The translations under genes and the position numbers were made by a program. A stretch of 64,000 bases of DNA. Origin: Elgaria multicarinata webbii (Eukaryota > Chordata > Lepidosauria > Squamata > Anguidae). The notes under the pieces were generated by a model. That model saw only the letters and a list, made by a program, of their open reading frames with translations. It made no database searches and had not been told where the DNA came from. The stretch covers positions 40,532,726 to 40,596,725 of the forward strand of contig NC_086178.1 of NCBI RefSeq assembly GCF_023053635.1, given 5' to 3'. Positions 10,905 to 22,230 of this stretch are shown here, in pieces (positions within the stretch are counted from its first letter, which is position 1; each line of letters starts with the position of its first letter).

Positions 10905-11870
10905 CTGGCTCAGTTCAGATGACATGTTCGTCAAAGGTGGACTAGCTGACTATTGTGCCATCTGTCGGGCAAAAAACATGCCACGGTTGGTTATTTCCAA
11001 CAAATAATCAGTGGAGATAACCAATGGTTTGCAGAGTTGTTTTTCTGCACAACTGTTGGTTATGTTGGTGTGGCAGGCTCTGTTGACTATTTCCCCTGCC
11101 AACAAAGTCACAAGGCAAGAGCAGCAGAAATACCGGCCGCTCCAGCCCAGGGGGGCTCCATCAGCAGGGGAAATAACCCTGTGCTGGCAAGTGCATGGGG
11201 AGCCACAATCATCCCGTCCCTTGTGGGGTGGAGTGATCCTCGACTCCCCACGTGCTTCCCGGCACGAGCGCATGCCGTCCCTGGAAGGGGCACTGCCAAT
11301 TGCGATGCCCCACATTTCCAGGGATGTGCACGTCCCTTGCCTCCTGATCCACCTGGAGATAGGCTTGAGGGGATGGAAGGAGCCCCACTAAGGGACAAGA
11401 GGCTTCCACCAGTGAAGGATGCATTGGCGTCCGCATCGCCCGTTGCCTGTCCCTCTGAGCAGGGTGCAGTGAGACCCAGCAGGCACATTGCCTTCAATGA
11501 CAGGGGAGGTGCTGCTCCCATTGCTGAGCGATGGCTGTGGTGGTGGATGAATCCCAGCTCCTGTCAAGAGGAGAGAGGGCTCTGCCAGGGCTTCTTTCTC
11601 TGGCAACGGCCACTGCGAAACACGCGCCGTTGCTGGAGAAAGAAGCGCCGACGGAGCCATATCTGGGATTCATCTGCTGCTGTGGCCATCGCTCAGCAAT
11701 GGGTCCCGTGTGTCTCTCCTCACCTCTCTGCTTCTCCCCACAGAATGGTGGCACCCTAGTAACGTAAGCGGTAACCAGCACCGCCATTCGGTGGGGAGGA
11801 CAGAGAGGGGGAGGAGAGACGACAGCTCAACGGAGTGGAAATAGTCCACTCCACGGTGTCAGGATTCCCA
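10905..11870. mobile_element. Large GC-rich foldback transposon-like sequence
   Basis: A strong hairpin centre (TCTTTCTCTGGCAACGGC at 11593-11610, complement at 11626-11643) is flanked by longer arms: CCCATTGCTGAGCGATGGC near 11516 pairs with the complement ending near 11701. The outer start TTCAGATGACATG resembles the TTCAGACAACACG ends of other foldbacks here. The 268-codon open frame inside (10953-11759) is a by-product of GC content and has open frames on both strands, as palindromes do. Confidence 0.55.
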
Positions 11871-13002
11871 AGACCTGATCTACCAATGACATTACTGCTT
11901 CAGTGGTAGACCCTCCCCTCAGATACGGTCAACTCCTCTTAAGCACAGGACTGCTGGACTACAAAGACATGAACTTTAATGAAAAACCCTGTCTACTCCT
12001 GCTCCATGATGTTCTGGCTGCCATATTCCACTCTGTTGTCTCTGTTGGGACTGCAGCAGGCTCTTGAAATACTTTTCCTCCCCTGGATATATTTGGGCCT
12101 TGAGCCTTGACTCTCCCAAAGGGTCACTGCTGCCCCAAAACATCAAGCAACAGCTTCTGAAAAGGTTTCCCAAAGCCAGGGAAATGAGACAGATCAAGTA
12201 GAAAACCTCAGTCCTTCACTTTATTTCCAGTCCCTTCCCTGAAGCAACTGTCACCCAGGAAGCCACTTCTGATAAGTCTTCCAAGGCAGGGAAGTGGAGC
12301 AGAGCAGGTGGGAAAACTCAATCCATGATGGTCCTCACTGTCGCTTCCCTGAAGCTAAAACAGCACCACCCATGCTCAAGAGGGAGGTATAGCAGGCTTG
12401 ATAACCATTAGTACATATCTCGTTGTGGGGGAAGAGAACCCCCAAATCAACCTAATAAGGATGAGGATGCTGACTGGGCATGAAATGTTTGCTGTTGGCG
12501 GCAGGGGCATAAGCTACAGGGGTGGGGAGGGGGGCAGCGGGGCTCAGGCCTTCTCTGGGATTTCCCAGGAGGAGCATTGCCCAACCAGGGAACATCAATA
12601 AGCTCACAGCCTGGCTGGCAGCAGTACATATCCTGAATGTATTTCTCCTCTTTGGTGCTTTGTTTAGTTATCTACTCTTCAGTGCTCCCTCTGGTCAGCT
12701 ATAATAGATTTGTTTTAATTCATAAAAAGAGTGTTGATTTTTAACTTGGGCTTCAACCTGGATGGCATATTGTATAGGACTATGGATGGTGGGGTAGTAT
12801 GTAAACTATCATAATATTATAATTAAAACGTAATCTTTTTGTTGAGTATTGGTTATTTTAATATGTGGCTTTAAACACTCTAGGATCCATTGATGCCACC
12901 CCTGGTTGGAGGGGAAACAGAAATGGTGTGCATGTATGGAATGGAGTATCCTCGAAAAGGACATACCTAGCTGTCATTCTGGACAGCAGCAATTCACACT
13001 AA
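11871..13002. other. Intergenic, nothing recognised
   Basis: No gene, and no repeat family that I can name. Confidence 0.45.
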
Positions 13003-13225
13003 GAATATAACAACATAAGTAGAGCAATGTGGATTAAAACACATCTAGGTCGAAACGCAGTGGCCAAACAGTTGTGGTCTGGAACCCACAAGCAGGACAT
13101 GAGTGCAACAGCACCCTCCCGCCCATGTTCCCCAGCACCTGGTGTACATAGGCATTCTGCCTCTGATTCTGGAGGTTGCATAACACCATCAGGACTAGTA
13201 GCCATTGCCACATTTTGTTCCAGGT
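13003..13225 (+). repeat. Dispersed repeat with AACATAAG..TGGATTA head
   Basis: It shares GAACCCACAAGCAGGACATG, GTGTACATAGGCATTCTGCC and GACTAGTAGCCATTG-type blocks with the copies at 31707-31795 and (minus) 60393-60580. This is a common squamate SINE-like repeat whose class I cannot name from sequence. Confidence 0.6.
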
Positions 13226-13435
13226 TTCACTTGTTAAGCCATTAACTTAAAACGCTAGAATAAGTTACTTTAATTGTTTGTTCCCTTGATAGATGTTATT
13301 CCTTTACAATGCCTTAAACTTAATTAAAATATATAGTTCTAAAACTCTCATGAAAAGGCCAGGGAGGCAAAATTACCATGTGCAAAGAAAGAAGAGAGAG
13401 AAAAACACTCTGTTTCTCCCCTGGGCCTGAGGCAA

Positions 13436-13665
13436 CAGAGCAGTGTAGTGGCAAAAGTGTTGGACTGGAAGTCGGGAGATCCGGATTCTAGTCCCCACTC
13501 GGCCATGGAGACCCACTGGGAGACTTTGGGCCAGTCACAGACTCTCAGCCCAACCTACCTCACAGGGTTGTTGTTGGGAGGATAACATTGGGAGGAGGAT
13601 TATGTACGCCGCCTTGGGTTCCTTAGAGGGAAAAGGGCAGGATATAAATAAAATAAATGAACAAA
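13436..13665 (+). mobile_element. MIR/CORE-like tRNA-derived SINE, near full length
   Basis: The A-box region AGTGTAGTGGCAAAAGTG, the B-box GATTCTAGTCC, the core CAGACTCTCAGCCCAACCTA and CTCACAGGGTTGTTG, and an L2-like tail GGATATAAATAAAATAAATG all follow in order. It lies only about 80 bases upstream of the SERPINE2 CpG island. Confidence 0.8.
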
Positions 13666-13739
13666 CAAGTTCTGGGGCTCAAGCTCTCTGGTCGACTTAC
13701 ATGAAAATTTGGCTGGGCGGAGTTAAAACATCAAACAAG

Positions 13740-14430
13740 TAGCTCTCTTTTTCGCTCGTGTGTGAGAGCGCGAGCGAGAGCGCAAGGGCCATTCCTCCGC
13801 TCCTGGAAGAGACGACGAGGTGCGGCCGCTGAGCGTGGGGCGGAGAGGGTGGCGCTGCAGGATGAGCGTCGAGGCCCTCTTGCGACGCGGTCTTACGAGA
13901 AAGGGCGGAATATGGTGGAGTTAGAATAGCGGAGGAGGCGGAGGTTGAGGAGGAGGCGGGAGGGAAAGACGCGGGTGCCGCCTGGCCGCTTCTGCGCTCT
14001 CTCGCCGGCGGGCGGGATAAATGCCGGATTCGGGGCGGCCGTTCCGTTGAGACGCTGAGGGAACTGGAGTAGTTGCAGCCGCTGGCCGTGTTGCTTCGAC
14101 GAGAGGCGCGTGTCTAGCGAGCTGTGAGGTGAGAGAGTGCCTTGGCCGCTTGGATCCGAGGGGTGACTTCGCGGGGAAGCGGCGTCCCTGCGGTGGGCGT
14201 CATTTTCCGCCTCCATTTCTTTTCAGGAGATTTCTCTCCTCCCGCCGGTTTCCCTATATGAATAACTGGCCTGTTCACTTTCCCTTTCTTTCTTTACCAC
14301 CCCGGGAAGGGCCCCAGTCAAGCCCGCTTCCCCCGGCAGCGGCTCCGTCCCATCTCCCCCGCCACCACCCGCCGCACCGGGCCAGCTTTACCAAGTCTCA
14401 GAAACTCCGTTTACTGCCCCTCAGCAGTTA
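13740..14430 (+). promoter_or_regulatory. SERPINE2: SERPINE2 CpG-island promoter
   Basis: This block is markedly richer in G+C and CpG than its flanks. It contains several GGGCGG-type GC boxes, for example near 13835, 13902 and 14031. A TATA-like GATAAATG lies at 14016-14023, which would place initiation near 14,045. The purine/pyrimidine run around 13,750 is CG-rich simple sequence. Assignment to SERPINE2 rests on orientation, the donor at 14128/14129 and the lack of any other gene before 29,476. Confidence 0.8.
14045..14128 (+). other. SERPINE2: SERPINE2 exon 1, untranslated (predicted)
   Basis: This is a predicted 5' UTR exon. It starts about 25-30 bases below the TATA-like box and ends at GCTGTGAG followed by the donor GTGAGAG. 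It contains no ATG before the donor, consistent with the known non-coding first exon of SERPINE2. The exact start is not determinable from sequence alone. It would splice over 15.3 kb to 29476. Confidence 0.6.
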
Positions 14431-16457
14431 AGGAAGATAATCTTTTGCCCTTTTAAAGCTGGTCGTCTTTCCACGTCTGGTTGAATGGCCATTTCGGTTG
14501 AGGGGTGGGTGTGTTTGTGGGATGTAGGAGAGGAATAATGTCAGGTTTGTTAGGTTTGCAAAAGAAAGGGTGCCAGGTTTGCAAAAGCTTAATGTGTAGA
14601 CAAGTGTGTTTCTGACTTTAGCAGTTGAATTCGCGTGGGCTTGGAGCAACGCACTTCTTCCTCCTCCACTTTCATCAGCCAGGCTCTGTCTGCCGCCAGT
14701 AGCAGATGTCCCGATATCCCAATACCCCTCCTTAAAAGCGTCCTATCTTTAGCAGTTGGCGTAATTATATTTTTCTACAGTTTCGCTACCTAGGCAGGAT
14801 TGGTTTTGCAGTTTTGATGGATCTAGAACATTGTGCTTTGCTTCCTCATATTTTGCCCCAATATGTGTGTGAGTCACCTTTCTTTGTTGGGCCAGGAGAG
14901 CCTTAAAAATAAGTCCAGACAAGTTACTAGCCTTCACGCAAAAAGTCATTAGCCCACAAATACCCACGTAAGTGTCTTGTTCATTTTTCTAGACCTTTGA
15001 AAAGAGCTGTTCTTATGTAGTAACAAAATCTTCCCTACATCCTTTACTCAGAGGCAGCTTTTACTTGCCAGGGGTGAGTGCTAATTTGCAGTTACATAGC
15101 CTAGGGCATTAGGTCTATTTGTATTGTGCAAACACATGCTGGTGTTTGATTATAGGGAACAGGTGACTAGTAAAAAGTGAGTCTCAATTCCTGTTGCAGG
15201 AGGAACATATCTCTTCCTTCACAGCTATTCTTCTTGATAACCTTCAGTGTGTGCTTTTCTTTCTCTCCCACCCCTAATAGTAAGTCCAGTTTCTAGTGGA
15301 AGCCCTCTTGTAGACAGGCGGCATGCAAAACATAATCTTTTTTTCTCTACTATACACATTTTATAGATGTTCTGTTTATTTAAAAATGATAGTCGCTTGC
15401 TCTGTCTCTTTCTGCAGCTTTGTCTATGTTGGAGAAGTCATTCTTGAGTAAAAAAAAAAAAAAAGAATCCACTACATAGAAAAATGTTTTTACCTGTCTC
15501 TGTCAAATAATAACCACAAGGACATTATTAAAGCACCTTTGACTTTCTTCTTTTTCTCATGGTAGTAAAAGTGTCGGCAGTAAAGGGATCCATTGATGTT
15601 TTGCTAATAGATGGCATATTTAAGACATTCTTAGTGTAGCACATACCCTGTACAGGATTGGAACAGAGATATGCAAGTTAACAGCAAAAGATTATATCCT
15701 TGCCAATATCAATCAGTTTATTGATTCAGTAAACATACTTCACTCCTTGCCAATCTGTATATAATTGTGATATCAAACTAATGTATATTGTTCCCCACAA
15801 TTTATGTATGAAACTTAGTGTTTAAAATGAGACAATTCTCTACATTTCTTGGCTTTAGATTGGTAGGGGCACAGTTCAAATTATATAGCCTATGAAATGC
15901 TGATACAGTGTTTTGTTCATTCAGGTTTTGCTTAATTCTCTAAAGTGTACTTTTATCCCAAAGCAATTATAAATGGCTTACATTTATTGTAGTGGACATC
16001 CCTCTTTTGATGCTGTCATACATTTTTAGAGATGAAATCATGAGTTTCAAACCTAAGAATATTCTTTTAAAAAGGTTTCATGCACTGTCGCTATCACTAT
16101 AAATTCAGAAGTGTTTTTTTTTTAATTTTAAAGTCTTTATTTCTAGTCTTCTTTTGTGTTCTGCTGTTTAATGTTCTCAAAAGCTGCTGTGTATATTTCA
16201 AGAAAAATGGGAACATATTAGTTAAAAAGAGATGTTAATGAACATTGATATCTTCTATGTAAGGTCAAGCTCTTCAGAAATTGCTTTTTGCAAATAGATT
16301 TATAATAGGACTAATGTTTGACCAGCATTTTGATAATGAAAATCATTATGCAAGCACTTCTAACTGACGTGTTTGTGGATGTGTTCAGCCTTGAAAGAGG
16401 TAGAGGGTGTTGCCCCTGTGATGATATCTGGAATCTGAAATACAGTATAATCATTTG
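14431..16457 (+). other. SERPINE2: SERPINE2 intron 1, first part, repeat-poor
   Basis: Two kilobases with almost no recognisable repeat, next to the promoter. This is where proximal regulatory elements would be expected. I saw no specific motif that I would defend. Confidence 0.5.
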
Positions 16458-16835
16458 GATATTATTTTTTATTATTTTTTATTTACAATATATACCACTC
16501 AATTATCTAAAACAGATTCCAGAACACTGAACATAGGTATAAACAGTAAAAGAAAGTTTTAAAAAGCAAATTAAAATTGTTCAGTTTAAAAACAAAGGAA
16601 CCAGAAAAACAGTGGCTTGTCATTTGAGCAGGGCTTCTCAAAACAGTTGTTTTCAGGAGGCACCAGAAGCAGCCTAGTTTTGGTGCCTGCCTGATCTCCA
16701 GGGGCAGAGAGTTCCACAGAGAAAGGTCCACTACACTAAAGGCTCTTCTCCTAATGGATTCCAATCGGGCCATAGGTCCATGTGGAATCACCAGGAGCAC
16801 GACCTCAGTGATCGGGCAATTTCTTAAAGGAGAAG
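16458..16835 (-). mobile_element. L2-type LINE fragment
   Basis: On the minus strand it reads RRRAFSVVDLSLWNSLPLEI followed by RQAPKLG, the conserved C-terminal motif of L2/CR1-group ORF2, then a 3' region ending in an AT-rich tail. Confidence 0.7.
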
Positions 16836-17574
16836 GTGCTCTCCCAGGTATCCTGGTCCCTAGTTGGGAAATCTATTGTTATAAAATGCTACATGTGCAA
16901 TAGACGTATATAGTGACTGAATGGTTCTTAACTAAACTATACTGTAGCCAAGAAGTGCAGCTCACCTACAATGCTTAACTCTAAAACTACATATGGGGGC
17001 TTAACAAGCAAACACATGTCACTGTCGGTTGAGTGCACTATCTTAATAATGGATGGAATTATATTTGTGCTATCAGGCAGTTCAGCCAGACTATCTCTAC
17101 TGAATGTAGTGGCTTTTCCTACTATCAGCTCTTTCAGCTGACCTACCTGTACTGAATGGAGTGACTCTCCTATCGGTGGGAACCCAAACAATTAATCGGA
17201 AATGGGATGAATCTTTTGTTCACACAGTCATGGAACTGGAATGTCTTCCTAGTTAAAGCTTGGCAAGGCATTTGGCTCTCTCACAAACAGTTGCTGACAA
17301 CATCCTTTGAGAAACTACACAGAGTGAAGAACTAGGTCAGCCACAAAATGCATGCTCTAGAAAGGCAACATTTCTTTCCCCAAAATTGTTTAAAGTCCAC
17401 CTGAACAATTAAGAGATAATCTAAATGGCTGGAACAAATAACAGATATAAAATAAAAGAACCAGACATTTTCATTTATAATTGCTCAGAAGTTTGTGGAT
17501 GTGTACTTTGGCTCAGAGAGAGGGGTTGTGGCGGCAGTCGCAGTCTGAATATTCAGGTGCACAATGAGTGCACT
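16836..17574 (+). other. SERPINE2 intron 1, nothing recognised
   Basis: No named repeat. A weak direct repeat with CTATC..CTGAATG...TTTTCCTA-like blocks lies near 17,090-17,175. Confidence 0.4.
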
Positions 17575-17825
17575 ATAGCTTCTCGTTATATGCTAAACTG
17601 GCAAGGGTGGGTTGTTGGGATGTTTGACAAGCCGTCCACAAACCTAAAACAACCCATGGGTTCTGGATGGCCTGTTAACTACCCCAATGACCCACCCTCA
17701 CCAGGTGCACACATACAACAAGCCACAGCGGCAGGGACTTGGATTGGCAATCTGGCGCCTGGGATATGCAACCCATTGTTGCTGATAAGCCACGGTGGGC
17801 TGCAATGAACGTGTGAACCAAGTTA
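17575..17825. mobile_element. Foldback repeat rich in AACCCATGG / CCATGGGTT blocks
   Basis: Inverted blocks include GGGTGGGTTGTTGGG against CCCAATGACCCACCC, and a right end CACGGTGGGCTGCAATGAAC then GTGTGAACCAAG. It belongs with the 55719, 56095 and 59592 group. Confidence 0.5.
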
Positions 17826-17885
17826 ACGTATCTATCGCTCTTCCTCACCCTCCCAGCATGTGTATATAAAACTACCAATTTGAGG

Positions 17886-17980
17886 TGAACCCTTCATGCA
17901 TCTGATGAAACGGACAGTGTCCACAGAAGCTTATGCCAGAATAAATGTGTTTGTCTTTAAGTTGCCACAAGACTTTGTTT
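17886..17980 (+). repeat. Dispersed repeat with GATGAAACGGACAGTGTCCA block
   Basis: CATCTGATGAAACGGAC, AAGCTTATGCCAGAATAAAT and TTTAAGTTGCCACAAGAC are the diagnostic blocks of a widespread reptile repeat. Other copies are at 31345/31617, 35470 and (minus) 48961. Confidence 0.65.
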
Positions 17981-18792
17981 AAATATACAGTTATCTTTCT
18001 GAAGACCTGGACTAGCTCTGTACTTACATGGTTATTTATTGAAATATGCTACATTCATAAGCAATTGTGTTTTAAACTTTAGTTTTGCGGTGTTTTTAAT
18101 AGACAGCTCTTTGTTTTTATGATCAGTGAAGTATATACATAGTGCATTGTTGATAGTATTCAGTACCTCTTCACGGGCAGTAAACAGATTTTTTTTTAAA
18201 AAAAGGGTATTAGTTAAAGTAGTATGGTTCTTTTAGGAAAAGTTCTGAATTATCAAAAGTTTTAACCTACAGTTGCCATGTAAAGCATTATATTTCACAA
18301 GATAAGTTATGATGATAATGACTGAACACATTTGAGGAAATTCAGGCTTGAGTGAGTGATATTTTTACATGGCAACAACTAATATTTGATTCAAGATTAT
18401 TTCTGAATTAAAATATGCTCATTTAATCACCACATGTATTAAGAACAAAACTGAACTCTCTGAATATACAGATGATGATGATTTTGAATAGCAATAAATC
18501 TGAGAGGTGTGTACTGCAGGAAACATTGGGAAACTTGCTACTTTTTATTGGGAATTCTAGGGAGGTGACCTCAAATAACATTTTATGAAGAGCTTTATGA
18601 AGTTCATTTTGAAACCAACGTTTTGGACATAGACTAGGGTAAGATACATCATTGGCCTATTGAGAGAAATAATCAAGCTTTCAAACTTATCTAGGCAACT
18701 TTATTACGTTAGCTTTAATGAACAAGAGTCATTGAACAGTTTATGGGTTGTTATATTTTATTTATAAATGACAGGGAAGACTCCTGTTAGTG
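17981..18792 (+). other. SERPINE2 intron 1, nothing recognised
   Basis: AT-rich, no repeat family named. Confidence 0.45.
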
Positions 18793-18926
18793 CAGGGTCC
18801 CCAACCTGGTGCCCTCCAGATGTTTTGGCTACAACTCCCATCAGCCTTAACCAGCGTGACCAAAGATCAGGAATGGTGGAAGTTGTAGTCCAAAAGATCT
18901 GGAGGGCACCAGATAGCAGAAGACTG
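18793..18926. mobile_element. hAT foldback MITE (CAGGGG family)
   Basis: CAGGGTCCCCAACCTGGTGC to the complementary AGACTG end. Flanks TGTTAGTG (18785-18792) and CATTAGTG (18927-18934) agree at 6 of 8 bases, a decayed target duplication. Confidence 0.75.
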
Positions 18927-19350
18927 CATTAGTGCAAGGAGCAATAAACCTAGTTCTTCTGTTCCTGGGTAGAGGAATAATGGAGTGTGAGCTACAATGC
19001 AACAAGAATATAGTTCTGGTGGAGAAATGGTTCTTGAAACATTTTTAGATGGTTATACACATGGTGATAATAAATCATAAGCCTGTCCAATATGGGTTCT
19101 TTAGTTTTCTTCCAGTGACTGCTAATGTACTTTATTGTCAAGGTTTGCATGCAGAGATAAAACCACTTTTGTTTCCCCAGTGTCTAAAGTGTGTCTCTGA
19201 AGTTTGAAAATAGTATCTTTACATTGACAGTAGAACTTGTCAGTCTAGACCATTTAGCCATACATAGTTAAATGCATGCTCCAATCACACATTGAATAAA
19301 CTCACTTTAGTCAAACACAATACTATTTATTTTCCCCCAGAAGCCAATAA

Positions 19351-19375
19351 ACACACACACACACACACACACACA
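19351..19375. repeat. Microsatellite (AC)n
   Basis: About twelve AC units. Confidence 0.97.
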
Positions 19376-19487
19376 CTCTAAAAAGTTTCAGGTTCTGAAT
19401 ATTTAGTCTGTGGCTTCATCTGCATGTAAGTGCACCCTCTGCTGCCTGCAAATTGAATAGAGGAGCAAAGCTACCTATTTTGAGGCA

Positions 19488-19582
19488 CAATCCTATGTAT
19501 GTTTAGACAGAAAAAAAGACCTACAACTCCCATCACCCCCCAACCAGCCTGTAGGACATTTTTTCTGCCTAAACATACATTG
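19488..19582. mobile_element. Foldback MITE with CAATCCTATG..TTTAGACAG ends
   Basis: The left arm CAATCCTATGTATGTTTAGA pairs with CTAAACATACATTG at the right, enclosing CCTACAACTCCCATCAC. A half copy is at 27384-27432 (GGGAATTGTAGGACAAGCAT, then AGGATTACAG). Confidence 0.65.
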
Positions 19583-20164
19583 AATTTCAACCTTACTCTC
19601 TGTTTTTAATTGTCTATTTAAAAGGTCATTTGGAATGTTCTAAGATATGAATAACTATTTTCTGATGTCTTCTGTGAAATCTTCATGTGAATTTTTATGT
19701 TAGTGTCAAAATATTCTGTCACTTAAGGATAAGAATATCTGCGCAGAATCGAAGCTTTTGACATAGTTATTTGTGCATCAATATCTATTTCCAAGGTTTG
19801 AATAATAGTGCACCTAGACTAGTGCTCCCAACAAACCTATATTTAAAAGTGGTTCCTGGGTTATTTCCCAAACTGGAAGTAAAGTGGAAGCGGTGAGCTT
19901 GCAGGAGGCAGTGAGCCTGCTTGCTTGCTCGCTCGCTCCCATAGTTGCCACTGAACCAGGTCTTTATGTCCTCAGAGACCATGGGAAGATCTGCATTTCT
20001 AGCAGAAGCTTTTTGCCAATTACAGTAACAATGGACAAGACAAGCCTTGGTGAGGAGAGTTCCAGAACTTCGAGGCTGCCACTGAGAAGGCCTTGCCTTG
20101 GTCTTAAAGTTTTCAAGATTATGACCAGGATTGCACATAATGGAAGTCACCATGGGTAAATTTA
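19583..20164 (+). other. SERPINE2 intron 1, nothing recognised
   Basis: No gene. A short tandem GCTTGCTCGCTCGCT run lies near 19,922. Confidence 0.4.
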
Positions 20165-20172
20165 CCCATGGG

Positions 20173-20479
20173 TAGGGTGACCATATGAGAAGGAGGGCAA
20201 GACTCCTGTATTTTTAACAGTTGCATAGAAAAGGGAATTTCAGCAGGTGTCATTTGTATATATGGAGAACCTGGTAAATTCCTTCTTCATCACAACAGTT
20301 AAAGTGCACGAGCTATACTAGAGTGACCAGATTTAAAACAGGACAGGGCACCTGCAGCTTTAACTGTTATGATGAAGAGAAAATTTCACCAGGTTCCCCA
20401 TATATACGAATGACACCTGCTGAAATTTCCCTTTCAATACAACTGTTAAAGATACATACCTTTTCATTTGGTCACCCTA
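20173..20479. mobile_element. hAT-type inverted-dimer MITE, duplication CCCATGGG
   Basis: The termini are TAGGGTGACC and GGTCACCCTA, with CCCATGGG at 20165-20172 and 20480-20487. The 307-bp body is two inverted halves joined at about 20,320, where an internal terminus-like CTAGAGTGACCAGATTT is retained. Stems include CAGCAGGTGTCATTTGTATA and its complement. Confidence 0.88.
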
Positions 20480-20487
20480 CCCATGGG

Positions 20488-20710
20488 GCTTGCTGGTTTG
20501 CATTTTGAACCCATGGCCTGTTTTAGGGTTGTGGCCAACTTGTTAACCACCCCAACAACCCATCCTTGTTACGTTTGCATGTAATAACAAGCCTTGCCCT
20601 CCCGCACCTGCTGCTCGCAGCTTGAATTTTCAAAATGGTGGATGGCGTCACAACAAGAAGCCCCACATGAAAATTCGCCCACATTGGCTTCTTGTTACAT
20701 GCCAACTAGC
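20488..20710. mobile_element. Foldback-like repeat remnant
   Basis: GGTTGTGGCCAACTTGTTAA-type text and CTTGTTACATGCCAAC against GTTGTGGCCAACTTG give inverted similarity. Family membership is uncertain. Confidence 0.35.
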
Positions 20711-20889
20711 ACTATGTTTGATCATTAAAATCACGATGTTAAGAGCCAAACTAGATGTTACAAATTTTATGAATGCAATTATGTTCTGTAAATAGCAGCC
20801 TCAGGGAAGTCTGAGCAACCTTGGGGCAGTGGGAAAGGGAATGGGGTTAACTATTTCTTTTCCTGCCATGGTCAAATCACCTTTCCAAA

Positions 20890-21590
20890 GCTACATAGTG
20901 ATGCTAAGATCTAACACGTTTCATAATAGACAGTCTTTGCATGCTACTTTGAAGTCCTGAAGGTCTGCTACGGAGTGGGTGCTGTTTTTCTAATAGCAAC
21001 AATTGTAAGCCAGGCAAATTGTGGTGGTGGTTTCATTTTAAAATGATGCCCTTCAGAGAGTACTTAATGAGCTCCCAAGTGTGTTTGGCATGTTCTTTCC
21101 TTTCCTTTTTTTTTAACTGCACAACAATGATCTTGCAAGAAACACTATTGTCCTAATAACTACAAAACTTGAGTTAGTAGAAATAGAAAACATCTCTATT
21201 ATTGTCACTCATTGCCCTGAAATGATTAAAAGTCTACTGCATAAGATGCTGAGGTCAAATACTTTTCATAATAGATGAGCCTTTATACTCGTTCAGTTTT
21301 TTCATGCTGCTTTCAAGTCTTAAAGGTCTGCCACCAAATAGGTGCTATTTCTCTAACGGGAACAGTTGTAAGCCAGGCAAATTGTTGTGGAGGTTTCATT
21401 TTAATGTGATGCCCTTCAGAGAGTACTTAATGAGCTCCCAGGTATGTTTGGCATGCTCCTTCCTTTTTCTTTTTTTAACTGCACAACATGATCTTTCAAG
21501 GAACACTATTGTCCTAAAAACTGTATGACTTGAGTCAGTAAAAGAAGTAGAAATCAGATATATTATTGTCACCCATTGCCCTGAAATGTT
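20890..21590 (+). repeat. Tandem duplication in SERPINE2 intron 1, period 363 bp
   Basis: Two adjacent, clearly homologous units cover about 20,890-21,235 and 21,245-21,590. Shared blocks include GTAAGCCAGGCAAATTGT (starting at 21005 and 21368), GATGCCCTTCAGAGAGTACT, AATGAGCTCCCA, CACTATTGTCCTAA and CATTGCCCTGAAATG. The units differ by scattered substitutions and small indels. Neither resembles the transposon families elsewhere in the window. Confidence 0.88.
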
Positions 21591-22110
21591 GAACCTGACA
21601 AGGTAATAGTTCTGAACATATAGGTGGAATAGAAACCACATTTGAATTGAGCAGTGAGATTATATTTACATATGCAAATTGAGCATGTCATGAAGCCCCT
21701 TATGAAAATCTCCTAATACTAGATTTCTAGGAGTTCCCCAACATTCTCACTGAGGGTTTTCCTTTGGTTTTCAGACTTTTTTAAAAAATATACCTTACAT
21801 TAGAGCCTGTGCTTAAGAAGTCTGTTGCTTAAATATGGATTTTTGAATTTCAACAAGAAATTTGTATTTGAAATGACTCTGCTTTTTTGGTAGGTCATGC
21901 AAGCAGCCTGGTATTGTCTTAACAGTGCTAGCGATATCCATGCAGTAGTCTGCAATTTTCGTTGCTTGTGTTCTTACCTTAACCCTACAAACCAGCCTGA
22001 AATGGAAATAGTCATTGTGATTTCTCAGCCTTGCAAGTAATTAATGGGTTGATCGGCCACCCATGACTTCTCTGCTCCTTTACTCAGCCATACTGCTTCA
22101 GTTACACCAT
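21591..22110 (+). other. SERPINE2 intron 1, nothing recognised
   Basis: No repeat family or motif named. Confidence 0.45.
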
Positions 22111-22227
22111 GGCCGGATCTACACTATTGCTTTAAAGCGCTTTATAACAGTTTTATAGCGCTTTAAATCAGTTAAAGCGCTTTATAACTGTTATAAAGCG
22201 CTTTAAAGCAGTAGTGTAGATCCGGCC
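22111..22227. mobile_element. Perfectly ended foldback MITE, GGCCGGATCTACAC ends
   Basis: GGCCGGATCTACACTATTGC pairs with GCAGTAGTGTAGATCCGGCC. The stem repeats AAAGCGCTTTATAAC several times. CAT flanks both sides (22108-22110 and 22228-22230), a 3-bp target duplication. At 117 bp it can fold almost end to end. Confidence 0.85.
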
Positions 22228-22230
22228 CAT

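Noticed and set aside
10953-11759. 268-codon open frame
   Set aside because: It lies in a GC-rich inverted repeat, has competing open frames on the other strand, and shows no recognisable domain.
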